From an uncultured Rikenellaceae bacterium (GTDB lineage Bacteria; Bacteroidota; Bacteroidia; Bacteroidales; Rikenellaceae), in the NCBI GenBank assembly GCA_949287525.1, contig CASEGL010000001.1:186001-250000 (forward strand): DNA of 64,000 nt, given 5' to 3'. The position numbers and the translations under genes were made by a program. This document shows, piece by piece, positions 7,367 through 16,221 of the stretch. The notes under the pieces were generated by a model. It was not told the origin of the DNA. It searched no databases and was given only the letters and a program-made list of their open reading frames with translations. Each line of letters begins with the position of its first letter. Positions within the stretch are counted from its first letter, which is position 1.

Positions 7367-10256
7367 AAACCAGTCTCATGTTATCGAGTTTCATCGTCGA
7401 ACCGGCCGTCCCCTTGAAGGCGTCGCCCTGCGAGGAGGAGGAGCAGATGATCGACAGATGGGTATAGTCCGGATAGGCTCCCGCATATTCGAGCGGCACG
7501 AAAATCGTCGTCCACTGGCTGTCGGGCACCACCTGGGTTGCCGTATCGCCGTTGTCGAGCGTACCCGACTGCGTGGCCACCACGGCCCGGCCGTGCGCCA
7601 CCATGTCGGCGTTGTTCTTCGGATGCCAGGTACCGTCGGGTTTGCGCCCGTGGTACTCGAACTCCTGCGAAGCGTCCCGCTGACGGACCAGTTCGATCGT
7701 CAGGGCACCGCCGTCGCTGGCGGCTCCGTTGCCCGGATGGTACCATACGTCCACCTCCATGCCGCGGATCGGACGGCTGGACGAGAAGGGGATGCCCTGC
7801 CAGGTCATCACCGTCGGGTCGTTCATGTTGCCCAGCGGATCCGAGGCGTCGAACCAGCCCAGGAAGAGCGAACCGGCCGCCAGACGCCCGATCAGCGTAC
7901 TGGTCGTCTTGAGCTGCACGGCCTTGCCCTGACCGGGAGCGCCCTCCGTTTCGGTCATGCCCGTCACCTTCACCGGCGAGGTCATGTTGGCCGACGCCCA
8001 GTAGGGATTGCCCCGCACACCCGCCGGCAGCAGGGTCGTCGAGTTGGCCCACTGCTCGAAGGTGTAGTCCTGCAGCTGGGGCAGGTAGGTCACGCGGATC
8101 GTCCACTGCCGCTGGTCGCCGTTCTGGGCCGTCACCACGAAGGTCTGATCCTCCAGCCCGTTGAAGGTCAGCGTACCCGCTCCGTACGCGTCGGTAATCG
8201 AGCTGGTCGCCTTGTAGGAGAGCCCCATCCGGAAGTTCATCGTCACGGGGAAGCTGCCCACCTTGGTGAAATTCAGGTTGATGGCCGCCCCTTCGGTATC
8301 GATGCTCCCGACCTCGGCGCCAAATGCAGTGTCCGAGAATGATTCGATCCGGAACGAGGTGACGTCCGTGCCGATCTCCTTCGAGGGCGGACGCAGGCGG
8401 AAGGTCCACGTGGCCCGGTTCGTGCCGCTCTCGGAGACGATCTCCACCGTATTGGTCGCCTCGGGCGAGGCAAACACCAGCGGATCGCGGCCACCGTTCT
8501 GGGTCGTGATGCGGGCATAGTCGGAGAGCGTATAGTCCAGCGCCACCGAGATCGGATAGCCGCCTTCATCCTCGGCCACGTTGATCGTCACCGTCCGGTT
8601 GTCCCGGTCGATGGTCAACGGTTCGTCCTCGAGCTTCACGACATAGGGGCGCACCTCCCGCACGGCCACGTTCAACAGGTCGCACCCGTCGGCCGGCGTC
8701 GGTTCGCCGTTGGTCCAGTCGCGAATGACCACCTTCCATTCGTACACCGTGCCGTCCGCGGCCCGCACGCCGAATGTCTTGGGCGTCTTCCATGAATCGG
8801 CGCCCACCCAGTCGAAACCGGAGAGGTTGACCAGCGAGGCGCCGTTGCTGACCTGCATGTCCACGGTCAGGTTGAGCGACCAGGTACCGCCGAGCGTACC
8901 CGGCGTATGGACTTCAACGGCCCGCAGGTAAATGGCCCGGTTGACGGGATCGATCTCCACCGTCCGCTCCTCATCCATCACGATGGCGGGCACCGAGGGG
9001 CCGAACAGCGATTCGCTCACCTGCGAGGCGGTATATTCATAGGAAAATGAGAGTACGGAAGCTACGGGCGATTCGTAGGACTCCAGGGCCACGATCCAGT
9101 GGCGCGCCAGTTCCGTGGAGGTATCCAGCAGCCAGAAATCCTGCGTCTCCTCCAGCGATGCGAAGGTCATCGACTGAACATTGCCCACCAGCGCCACCGT
9201 CTCGGAAAGCGGGAAATTCAGCCGCACCGACAGCGGGAAGGGATCGCCCGAGAAAGCATTGACATAAATGTGCAGCGTATCGGTCGGCTGCCGGTCGGCG
9301 GTCCCGGCCGTGGGCAGGAGCTGCCCGCGGGCAGACAGGGACTCTACGGAGCGCGTCTGCCGCACAGCCGTCGTCTCCGTCGCCGGTGCGGATGCGGTGA
9401 AATCAAACTCCTCGACCAGGAACCCCGAGCTGTCCGGTTCGACCGAAAGCCCGTTCAGATCGGTAAACTGCAGCATCGCCTCGTCCACGCCGTCGCTGTT
9501 GCCGTTCACCACGGGAAGCACGGTCATGCCGAACGACCACACCTTCTGCGTGCCGTCGAGCGCGGTGACCGTCAGCGTGTGGCGCGTGGAGGCATCCTCG
9601 AACGTGTAGGAGGTTTCGCCGTTGCCCTCCAGGGTTGCTCCGTCGCTGAGGATGAAGACGGGCGTCACGCTGAACGGATAGACAGGATTCACCACATTCA
9701 GCAGCGCCGTATTGGAGCCGTCCGACGCGCCGCTCTGCACGGTGAGCAGATCGCCTACCACCGGCGTTTCGGGACGTTCGGCAAACTGCACCATCGACAG
9801 GATCTCGGCGTCGCTGCTGGTGGCCTGATAGTCGATCTTCAGCGTATATTGCCGCGGCAGGCCGCTGAGTGCCTGCACATAGAAGACCGGTTCCTCGAAC
9901 AGGTAGTTGCCCTGCTCGTCGCGCAGGGGTTCCTCGCCGCTCTCGCCGCCGCGCTTCAGATCGATTTCGACCCAATCGCTGAAATCGATCCCCACGACAC
10001 AGTCGATCGGATTCTCGAACTTGGGTTCACCCTTGATGTACAACGGGAAATTATGGATACCGTGCAGGACAGGGATTACAATATCGTTGCCGTCCATCTC
10101 CGCCTCCCCGATCTCGATGACGCCGTTGGTCCCCTTGTGATCGGTAATCTCGAACGAGAAGACGGCATTATAGTCGTTCAGCCCGTCGATATTGCTGCAC
10201 GCGCAACAACAGACGGCCCAAACGGCTGCACACAAAATCCGCCAAAACTTTTTCAT
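7356..10256 (-). CDS. Large surface lipoprotein with C-terminal PCMD domain
   Basis: A 966-aa lipoprotein. The signal (MKKFWRILCAAVWAVCCCAC) has several cysteines near residues 16-20, with Cys20 the likely lipidated one. The middle consists of repeated beta-sandwich-like segments of the 'DAEILSM...FSVTPVFILSDGATL...W.F.M.V' kind, recurring roughly every 90-120 residues. The C-terminal ~240 residues (from LQDYTFEQW, ending STMKLDNMRLVYEE) match the PCMD (putative carbohydrate metabolism) domain of Bacteroidetes surface lipoproteins. It overlaps the following beta-barrel gene by 11 nt. The likely location is the outer membrane, facing outward or periplasmic. Glycan binding is a family-level guess; no catalytic residues can be seen. 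Confidence 0.82.
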   Translation of the reverse strand: MKKFWRILCAAVWAVCCCACSNIDGLNDYNAVFSFEITDHKGTNGVIEIGEAEMDGNDIVIPVLHGIHNFPLYIKGEPKFENPIDCVVGIDFSDWVEIDLKRGGESGEEPLRDEQGNYLFEEPVFYVQALSGLPRQYTLKIDYQATSSDAEILSMVQFAERPETPVVGDLLTVQSGASDGSNTALLNVVNPVYPFSVTPVFILSDGATLEGNGETSYTFEDASTRHTLTVTALDGTQKVWSFGMTVLPVVNGNSDGVDEAMLQFTDLNGLSVEPDSSGFLVEEFDFTASAPATETTAVRQTRSVESLSARGQLLPTAGTADRQPTDTLHIYVNAFSGDPFPLSVRLNFPLSETVALVGNVQSMTFASLEETQDFWLLDTSTELARHWIVALESYESPVASVLSFSYEYTASQVSESLFGPSVPAIVMDEERTVEIDPVNRAIYLRAVEVHTPGTLGGTWSLNLTVDMQVSNGASLVNLSGFDWVGADSWKTPKTFGVRAADGTVYEWKVVIRDWTNGEPTPADGCDLLNVAVREVRPYVVKLEDEPLTIDRDNRTVTINVAEDEGGYPISVALDYTLSDYARITTQNGGRDPLVFASPEATNTVEIVSESGTNRATWTFRLRPPSKEIGTDVTSFRIESFSDTAFGAEVGSIDTEGAAINLNFTKVGSFPVTMNFRMGLSYKATSSITDAYGAGTLTFNGLEDQTFVVTAQNGDQRQWTIRVTYLPQLQDYTFEQWANSTTLLPAGVRGNPYWASANMTSPVKVTGMTETEGAPGQGKAVQLKTTSTLIGRLAAGSLFLGWFDASDPLGNMNDPTVMTWQGIPFSSSRPIRGMEVDVWYHPGNGAASDGGALTIELVRQRDASQEFEYHGRKPDGTWHPKNNADMVAHGRAVVATQSGTLDNGDTATQVVPDSQWTTIFVPLEYAGAYPDYTHLSIICSSSSQGDAFKGTAGSTMKLDNMRLVYEE

Positions 10257-10330
10257 AAGCTATTACTAAAATCATGCCGCAGCGGCGGAACCGTCCGTCC
10301 CGCTGCTCCGCTCCGACGCGACGCCTCCGG

Positions 10331-11167
10331 CTAAACCGGTACGTCGAAATCGCGCAACGCGTCGTTCAACGATGTCTTCAGGTCGGTACTCTCCTTGCGC
10401 TGGCCGATAATCAACGCACAGGGGACGCCGTACTCGCCGGCCGGGAACCGTTTGGGATAGGTACCCGGAATGACAACCGAACGCGGCGGCACATAGCCGC
10501 GATAGATGCGGGGTTCCTCGCCGGAGACATCCACGATCTTCGTCGAGGAGGTGATGACCGTTCCGGCTCCGATCACCGCCTCACGGGCAATGCGGACTCC
10601 CTCGACGATAATGCAGCGCGATCCGATGAAACAGTTGTCCTCGACGATGACCGGTGCGGCCTGCACGGGTTCCAGCACGCCGCCGATGCCCACACCGCCG
10701 CTTAGGTGGACGTCCTTGCCAATCTGGGCGCAGGAGCCTACCGTCGCCCAGGTATCGACCATCGTCCCCTCATCGACATAGGCGCCGATATTGACATAGG
10801 AGGGCATCAGCACCACGCCGCGCCCCAGAAAGGCGCCGTAGCGCGCCACGGCGGGCGGAACCACGCGCACGCCCTGCTCGCGGTAGTTCCGCTTGAGGTT
10901 CATTTTGTCGTGGTATTCCATCTCGCCGGCATTGGTCTGGCGCAGCTCGCGGGTCGGGAAATAGAGGATGACGGCCTTCTTGACCCAGTCATTGACCCGC
11001 CAGCCCCCCTCACCGTCGGGTTCGGCCGCGCGCAGTTCGCCGCGATCGAGCTGTTCCACCACTTCATTGACGGCTGCCTGCGCTTCGAGATTCCGCAACA
11101 GGGTATGGTCTTCCCATACTTTTTCTATGATATTCCGGAGTTCTTCCCCGTTTTTTACAGTATCCAT
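10331..11167 (-). CDS. dapD: 2,3,4,5-tetrahydropyridine-2,6-dicarboxylate N-succinyltransferase
   Basis: A 278-aa left-handed beta-helix acyltransferase of the DapD family, which succinylates tetrahydrodipicolinate in lysine/diaminopimelate synthesis. The N-terminal helical part (to about 95) is followed by hexapeptide repeats (GVVLMPSYVNIGAYVDEGTM, TVGSCAQIGKDVHLSGG, NCFIGSRCIIVEGVRI). The family signature VGIGGVLEPVQAAPVIVEDN is present. A TTG at 11197 could extend the frame by 10 codons; the ATG at 11167 is preferred because GGAG sits four bases upstream. The gene heads a minus-strand run and is divergent from the prolyl oligopeptidase gene. It implies the succinylase variant of the DAP pathway. 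Confidence 0.95.
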   Translation of the reverse strand: MDTVKNGEELRNIIEKVWEDHTLLRNLEAQAAVNEVVEQLDRGELRAAEPDGEGGWRVNDWVKKAVILYFPTRELRQTNAGEMEYHDKMNLKRNYREQGVRVVPPAVARYGAFLGRGVVLMPSYVNIGAYVDEGTMVDTWATVGSCAQIGKDVHLSGGVGIGGVLEPVQAAPVIVEDNCFIGSRCIIVEGVRIAREAVIGAGTVITSSTKIVDVSGEEPRIYRGYVPPRSVVIPGTYPKRFPAGEYGVPCALIIGQRKESTDLKTSLNDALRDFDVPV

Positions 11168-11342
11168 TTTACTCCATTTTAGTCGGTCGTTCGACAATAA
11201 TCGGAAGTAAATTTAAACATTTTTCCGATTATCCACCATTTCTCCCGCAAAGAAGACGGTTAGATGGATAGAAGTTCCTACCTTTGTAAGAAGAGTTTTC
11301 CGGCTCTGTCACCCCGTATTTTCATGAACTAACAATATCACG

Positions 11343-13493
11343 ATGAAAAGGATCCCGTATTATGCGGCACTGGCCTGCGGCTGCCTGACCATTGCCGCAT
11401 GTTCTTCCGAAAAAAAGACGAAGATCACGATGAAACCCTATCCGCAAACCGCCAAAGTGGATGTCACCGACAACTATCACGGCACCGTCGTAGCCGACCC
11501 CTACCGCTGGCTCGAGGACGACAACGCCCCCGAAACGGCCGCCTGGGTCGCCGCCGAAAACGAAGTGACGTTCGACTACCTCTCCCAGATTCCCTTCCGG
11601 TCGGCCATCGAAACGCGTCTGACCGAACTGTGGAACTATGAAAAAGTCAGCGCCCCCCGTCAGGTAGGCGACTACTACTTCGTATTCCGCAACGACGGCC
11701 TGCAGAACCAGAGCGTCCTCTACATCATGGACAGCCTCGAGGATGACGACCCGCAGGTGTTCCTCGACCCGAACGCCCTCTCGTCTGACGGTACGGTAGC
11801 CCTCAGCAGCATCGCCTTCTCCGAGGACGGCAAATACCTGGCCTACGGCCTGGCGCAGTCGGGTTCGGACTGGGTGACCGTCTACGTGAAGGAGATCCCG
11901 ACGGGTCGCACGCTGACCGACGAGGTTCACTGGCTGAAATTCTCCGGCCCGAGCTGGGCGGCCGACTCCAAAGGCTTCTACTACCAGGGTTATGAAAAGC
12001 CCTCTGCAGGCGCTGAACTCTCCGGCAAGAACCAGTTCCAAAAAGTATACTACCACAAAATCGGCACCCCGCAGTCGCAGGACAAGGTGATCTACTCCGA
12101 TCCCAAACACCCGCTGCGCTACAACAACGGCAGCGACGACGGCGAGACGGGCAAATGGCTCTTCGTCGAGATCTCGGCCGGCACGAGCGGCAAGGAGCTG
12201 CGCTTCAAGAAAGCCGACTCGCGCGAGCCGTTCCGCATCCTGCGCGAAGGTTTCGGCAACGAATACATGATCGCCAAGGTGATCGGCGACAACGCCTATG
12301 TATATACCAACGAGGACGCCCCCAACTACCGGCTCATCCGGATCGACCTCAACAACCCGTCGATCCCGGCGCAGGTGATCCTGCCCGAGAATCCGGACAA
12401 CCTGCTGCAGAGCGTCCGCTTCGTGGGTGACAACCTGATCGCCATCTACATGCAGGATGCCGCCAGCCGCGTCTACCAGTACACGACGGAGGGCGAACTG
12501 ATCCGCGAGGTGGAACTGCCCGGCATCGGCACGGCCGGCGGCTTCAGCGGCGAGGACGATGCTACGGAAGTGTTCTACACCTTCTCGTCCTTCATCGCTC
12601 CGCCCTCGGTTTACCGCTACGACCTGACTACCGGCACCTCGACCCTCTACGAGCGTCCGGAGGTTCCGTTCAACCCGGAGGACTACATGACCGAGCAGAT
12701 CTTCTTCACCAGCAAGGACGGCACGCAGGTTCCGATGTTCGTCTCCTACCGCAAGGGGCTGAAGATGAACGGCAAGAATCCGACCTACGTCTATGGCTAC
12801 GGCGGCTTCAACGCACCGCTGACGCCCGGTTTCAACCCGAACAACATCGCCATCATGGAGCAGGGCGGCATCTACGTGTCGGTGAACCTGCGCGGCGGCA
12901 ACGAATACGGCGAGAAATGGCACCGCGCCGGCATGCTCGACAAGAAGCAGAACGTCTTTGACGACTTCATCGCCGCCTGCGAATACCTGATCGACCACAA
13001 ATACACCAGCCGCGAGAAACTGGCCATTGCCGGTGGCTCGAACGGCGGCCTGCTCGTGGGCGCCTGCATGACGCAGCGTCCCGACCTGTTCGCCGTCGCC
13101 TTCCCGCAGGTGGGCGTACTCGACATGCTCCGCTACCACCTCTTCACGGTAGGCTGGGGCTGGGCCGTCGAATACGGTTCGAGCGACGATCCCGAACAGT
13201 TCGCCTACATCTACAAATACTCGCCGCTGCACAACATCAAGGCAGGCACCTGCTACCCGGCCACGATGATTACCACCGGCGACCATGACGACCGCGTCGT
13301 GCCGGCTCACTCGTTCAAGTTCGCCGCCGCACTGCAGGAGGCTCAGGGCTGCGACAACCCCGTACTGATCCGCATCGAATCCAATGCGGGCCACGGCGCC
13401 GGCAAGCCCACCAGCAAACGCATCGCCGAGGCGGCCGACATCCAGTCGTTCTTCTTCTGGAATACGGACACCGACTACCGGACCATCGAATAG
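11343..13493 (+). CDS. Prolyl oligopeptidase family serine peptidase (S9A), lipoprotein
   Basis: A 716-aa secreted peptidase with a lipobox (TIAAC, Cys20), so it is likely anchored in the cell envelope. Residues about 30-430 form the seven-bladed propeller of S9A enzymes, starting with the signature DPYRWLEDD. The C-terminal alpha/beta-hydrolase domain has GGSNGG with nucleophile Ser566, GDHDDRVVPAHS with the acidic residue near 650, and NAGHGAGKP with the histidine near 684. It should cleave short peptides after proline. A TACCTTTG -7 box (11279-11286) precedes it, and a strong hairpin follows at 13523-13552, so it is probably monocistronic. Confidence 0.93.
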   Translation: MKRIPYYAALACGCLTIAACSSEKKTKITMKPYPQTAKVDVTDNYHGTVVADPYRWLEDDNAPETAAWVAAENEVTFDYLSQIPFRSAIETRLTELWNYEKVSAPRQVGDYYFVFRNDGLQNQSVLYIMDSLEDDDPQVFLDPNALSSDGTVALSSIAFSEDGKYLAYGLAQSGSDWVTVYVKEIPTGRTLTDEVHWLKFSGPSWAADSKGFYYQGYEKPSAGAELSGKNQFQKVYYHKIGTPQSQDKVIYSDPKHPLRYNNGSDDGETGKWLFVEISAGTSGKELRFKKADSREPFRILREGFGNEYMIAKVIGDNAYVYTNEDAPNYRLIRIDLNNPSIPAQVILPENPDNLLQSVRFVGDNLIAIYMQDAASRVYQYTTEGELIREVELPGIGTAGGFSGEDDATEVFYTFSSFIAPPSVYRYDLTTGTSTLYERPEVPFNPEDYMTEQIFFTSKDGTQVPMFVSYRKGLKMNGKNPTYVYGYGGFNAPLTPGFNPNNIAIMEQGGIYVSVNLRGGNEYGEKWHRAGMLDKKQNVFDDFIAACEYLIDHKYTSREKLAIAGGSNGGLLVGACMTQRPDLFAVAFPQVGVLDMLRYHLFTVGWGWAVEYGSSDDPEQFAYIYKYSPLHNIKAGTCYPATMITTGDHDDRVVPAHSFKFAAALQEAQGCDNPVLIRIESNAGHGAGKPTSKRIAEAADIQSFFFWNTDTDYRTIE

Positions 13494-13522
13494 GTTCCCT
13501 GTTCGTATCGCCTACCATTCAG

Positions 13523-13552
13523 GGCTAAGTTTTCCGCACGGAAAACTTAGCC
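13523..13552 (+). terminator. Terminator after the prolyl oligopeptidase gene
   Basis: Perfect 14-bp inverted repeat (GGCTAAGTTTTCCG / CGGAAAACTTAGCC) separated by only CA, so the tip must open. It is followed by TTGCCTTTTC, 30 nt after the stop. Confidence 0.75.
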
Positions 13553-13613
13553 TTGCCTTTTCAACCGATTCCTCATCACCCCCATCGACAACATTTCAAC
13601 CAACTGCTTCATC

Positions 13614-14879
13614 ATGAAAGTCTATAAGTTCGGCGGAGCGTCGGTGCGCAACGCCGACGGCGTACGCAACCTCGCCTCCATCGCCGCCGCCGAAGGCGGA
13701 CGGCTCTTCATCATCGTCTCGGCCATGGGCAAAACGACCAATGCGCTGGAAACGCTGCTCGACGACTTCTATGAAGGCCGCACCGGCGAAGCCCTCCTGA
13801 AGCTCCAGCAGATCGTGGATTACCACAACGGCATCATCTCCGACCTGTGGCCCGACGGCCACATGCCCGAACGGGTCGGCCGCTTCTACATGGAACTGGA
13901 GGAGCTGCTCGCCACCTCCAACCCCGTCATGCGCGAATACGAGGTGTGGTACGACCGCATCGTCAGCTACGGCGAGCTGCTCTCCACCTCGATCGTTTCG
14001 GAATACCTCGCCACAACCGGCGTCGCGAACACCTGGGTGGACATGCGCGAATGCTTCGTGACCAGCGCCCGCCACAAGGATGCCAACGTCGATCTGGACC
14101 GTTCGGCCGAACGGCTCGGCACGCTCATCCATGCCACCGACGCCCGCGTCTATGTGGGCCAGGGATTCATCGGCGCCACCGAGGACGGCGCCCCGACCAC
14201 CATCGGCCGCGAAGGTTCGGACTACTCCGCCGCCGCGGTGGGCTACATCCTGAACGCCGAAAGCGTGACGATCTGGAAAGACGTGAAGGGCATTCTGAAC
14301 GGCGACCCCAAGCTGTTCAAGGAGGTCAGCCACATTCCCGAAATGAACTACCTCGACGCCATCGAGCTGGCCTACAGCGGCGCCCAGATCATTCACCCCA
14401 AAACGATCAAGCCGCTCCAGAACCGCAACATCCCGCTCTACGTCCGCTGCTTCCTCGACCCCTCGCTGCCGGGCAGCGTCATCCGTGCCGGCGTGAAGAA
14501 AAACCGCGAGATCCCGATCCTGATCGTCAAGCCGGCTCAGGTGCTGCTCACCATCCGCGCCAACGACCTTTCGTTCATTCTGGAGGAACGCTTTGCCGGC
14601 ATCTTCGCCCTGCTCAACGAATACATGGTGAAGGTCAATCTGATCCAGAGTTCGGCCGTGAACCTCGACCTGTGCATCGACCGCACGCGCCATCTCGACG
14701 AACTGGTGGCCCGCCTCTCCGAAGAGGGCTACTTCACGAAATACAACACGGACATGGAACTGCTCACCGTCCGCAACTACACGCCGCAGCAGGTCGCCTC
14801 GTTCGGCTCCTCGCCGGAGGTCTATCTGATGCAGCGCACGCGCCGCACGCTCCAGGTCGTCCGCAAAAAAGAGGAATAA
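13614..14879 (+). CDS. lysC: Aspartate kinase (monofunctional)
   Basis: A 421-aa aspartokinase, which phosphorylates aspartate at the entry of the lysine/methionine/threonine pathway. The kinase signature KFGGASV starts at residue 5; GREGSDYSAA and the WKDVKG block form the aspartate/ATP site. Residues from about 310 contain ACT-type regulatory segments (VLLTIRANDLSFILEERFAGIFALL, VKVNLIQSSAVNL), so feedback control by an amino acid is expected. No homoserine dehydrogenase is fused, unlike ThrA. A class III aminotransferase follows after 4 nt, so the two are co-transcribed, and dapD lies nearby on the other strand. Confidence 0.92.
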   Translation: MKVYKFGGASVRNADGVRNLASIAAAEGGRLFIIVSAMGKTTNALETLLDDFYEGRTGEALLKLQQIVDYHNGIISDLWPDGHMPERVGRFYMELEELLATSNPVMREYEVWYDRIVSYGELLSTSIVSEYLATTGVANTWVDMRECFVTSARHKDANVDLDRSAERLGTLIHATDARVYVGQGFIGATEDGAPTTIGREGSDYSAAAVGYILNAESVTIWKDVKGILNGDPKLFKEVSHIPEMNYLDAIELAYSGAQIIHPKTIKPLQNRNIPLYVRCFLDPSLPGSVIRAGVKKNREIPILIVKPAQVLLTIRANDLSFILEERFAGIFALLNEYMVKVNLIQSSAVNLDLCIDRTRHLDELVARLSEEGYFTKYNTDMELLTVRNYTPQQVASFGSSPEVYLMQRTRRTLQVVRKKEE

Positions 14880-14883
14880 CCCG

Positions 14884-16074
14884 ATGGAAACCCTACGCAA
14901 ACAATTCCTGCGCCACGTGGCACAGACCTCCCCGTCGCCCATGCTGGTGGAGGTGGAACGCGCCGAAGGCTCCTGCTTCTACACACCGGAGGGCAAACGC
15001 TACTATGACCTGATCGCCGGCGTGTCGGTCAGCAATGCCGGCCACAACAACTCGGCCGTCACGACGGCCATCTGCCGCCAGGCGCAGGCCTACACGCATG
15101 TCATGGTCTACGGCGAGCTGGTGGAGCGCCCCCAGGTGCGTTATGCCGCACTGATCGCCGAACACCTGCCCGCCCCGCTCGACACGGTCTATTTCGTCAA
15201 TTCGGGAGCCGAGGCGGTCGAAGGCGCCCTCAAGCTGGCCAAACGCCACACCGGACGCCGCCGAATGATCGCCTGCCACAACGCCTACCACGGATCGACC
15301 CACGGGTCGATGAGCGTCATGGACGCTCCGGAATTCTCGGACGCCTACGGTCCCCTGCTGCCGGGCGTGGAGTGGATCCGCTACAACAGCCTCGACGACC
15401 TGGCGCTCATCACGGAGGAGACCGCCTGCGTACTGATCGAACCCGTACAGGGCGAAGCCGGCATCCGCACGCCGAAGGCCGGCTATCTCGAAGCCCTGCG
15501 CCGCCGGTGCGACGAAACGGGCGCCCTGCTGATCTTCGACGAGATTCAGACCGGCTTCGGCCGCACGGGCGCCATGTTCGCCATGCAGCGCTACGGGGTC
15601 ACGCCCGACATCGTCTGCCTGGCCAAGGCGCTCGGCGGAGGCATGCCGCTCGGCGCCTTCGTCTCCTCGCAGGCCGTCATGGACTGCCTGTCGCACGATC
15701 CGGCGCTGGGCCACATCACCACCTTCGGCGGCCATCCGGTGTGCTGCGCCGCCGGCCTTGCCGCCATGGAGTACCTGATCGAACACCACTGCGTCGAGGA
15801 GGCCGAACGCAAGGGCGCCCTCTTCGAGGAGCTGCTCGCCGGCCATCCCGCCGTCGGGGAGATCCGCCGCAGCGGCCTGCTGATGGCCGTAGAGGTAGGA
15901 ACCTCCGACCGGCTCTTCCGCATGATGGAACTCTTCAAGGAGGAGGGCATCCTGAGCGACTGGTTCCTCTTCTGCGACACTGCCTTCCGCATCTCGCCGC
16001 CGCTGGTCATCTCGGACGACGAGATCCGCGACGCCTGCCGCATCATCATCCGCTGCCTCGACCGGCTCGGATAA
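14884..16074 (+). CDS. Class III PLP-dependent aminotransferase (acetylornithine / succinyl-DAP type)
   Basis: A 396-aa fold-type I class III aminotransferase. NSGAEAVEGALKLAKRHTGR, the DEIQTGFGRTG aspartate motif and the PLP lysine in CLAKALGGGMPLGA are all in place. Relatives act on acetylornithine, 4-aminobutyrate or N-succinyl-LL-diaminopimelate; sequence alone does not settle which. Because it begins 4 nt after the aspartate kinase stop and the window also has dapD, an N-succinyl-diaminopimelate aminotransferase role is a reasonable inference. The final residues (ISPPLVISDDEIRDACRII) are the usual C-terminal class III pattern. A hairpin at 16096-16124 follows. Confidence 0.85.
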   Translation: METLRKQFLRHVAQTSPSPMLVEVERAEGSCFYTPEGKRYYDLIAGVSVSNAGHNNSAVTTAICRQAQAYTHVMVYGELVERPQVRYAALIAEHLPAPLDTVYFVNSGAEAVEGALKLAKRHTGRRRMIACHNAYHGSTHGSMSVMDAPEFSDAYGPLLPGVEWIRYNSLDDLALITEETACVLIEPVQGEAGIRTPKAGYLEALRRRCDETGALLIFDEIQTGFGRTGAMFAMQRYGVTPDIVCLAKALGGGMPLGAFVSSQAVMDCLSHDPALGHITTFGGHPVCCAAGLAAMEYLIEHHCVEEAERKGALFEELLAGHPAVGEIRRSGLLMAVEVGTSDRLFRMMELFKEEGILSDWFLFCDTAFRISPPLVISDDEIRDACRIIIRCLDRLG

Positions 16075-16095
16075 CCGGCTCGCCGCAAACGATAC

Positions 16096-16124
16096 GGGGC
16101 CGCTTATCGAAGGTAAGCGGCTCC
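16096..16124 (+). terminator. Hairpin after the aminotransferase gene
   Basis: GCCGCTTA / TAAGCGGC 8-bp stem (16099-16121), extended by flanking G/C pairs, with a 7-nt loop. It ends the lysC-aminotransferase transcript just before the next promoter; no strong T-run. Confidence 0.55.
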
Positions 16125-16130
16125 CGCTAT

Positions 16131-16161
16131 TTTGGATTTCAGCGGGAAGCGATTACCTTTG
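16131..16161 (+). promoter_or_regulatory. Bacteroidetes-type promoter for the 16222 barrel gene
   Basis: TTTG (16131-16134), 19-nt spacer, TACCTTTG (16154-16161): a full match to the phylum's housekeeping promoter. The likely leader is about 50 nt. Confidence 0.8.
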
Positions 16162-16221
16162 CACCCGTTCCTGCGACTCTGCGCAGACCAATCCGCCGAA
16201 TACAAACACATTTCTTCCGAT

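Noticed and set aside
11322..13394. 690-aa minus-strand open frame opposite the prolyl oligopeptidase
   Set aside because: Antisense to a gene with complete catalytic motifs; low-complexity valine/aspartate/histidine-rich text is typical of antisense translation.
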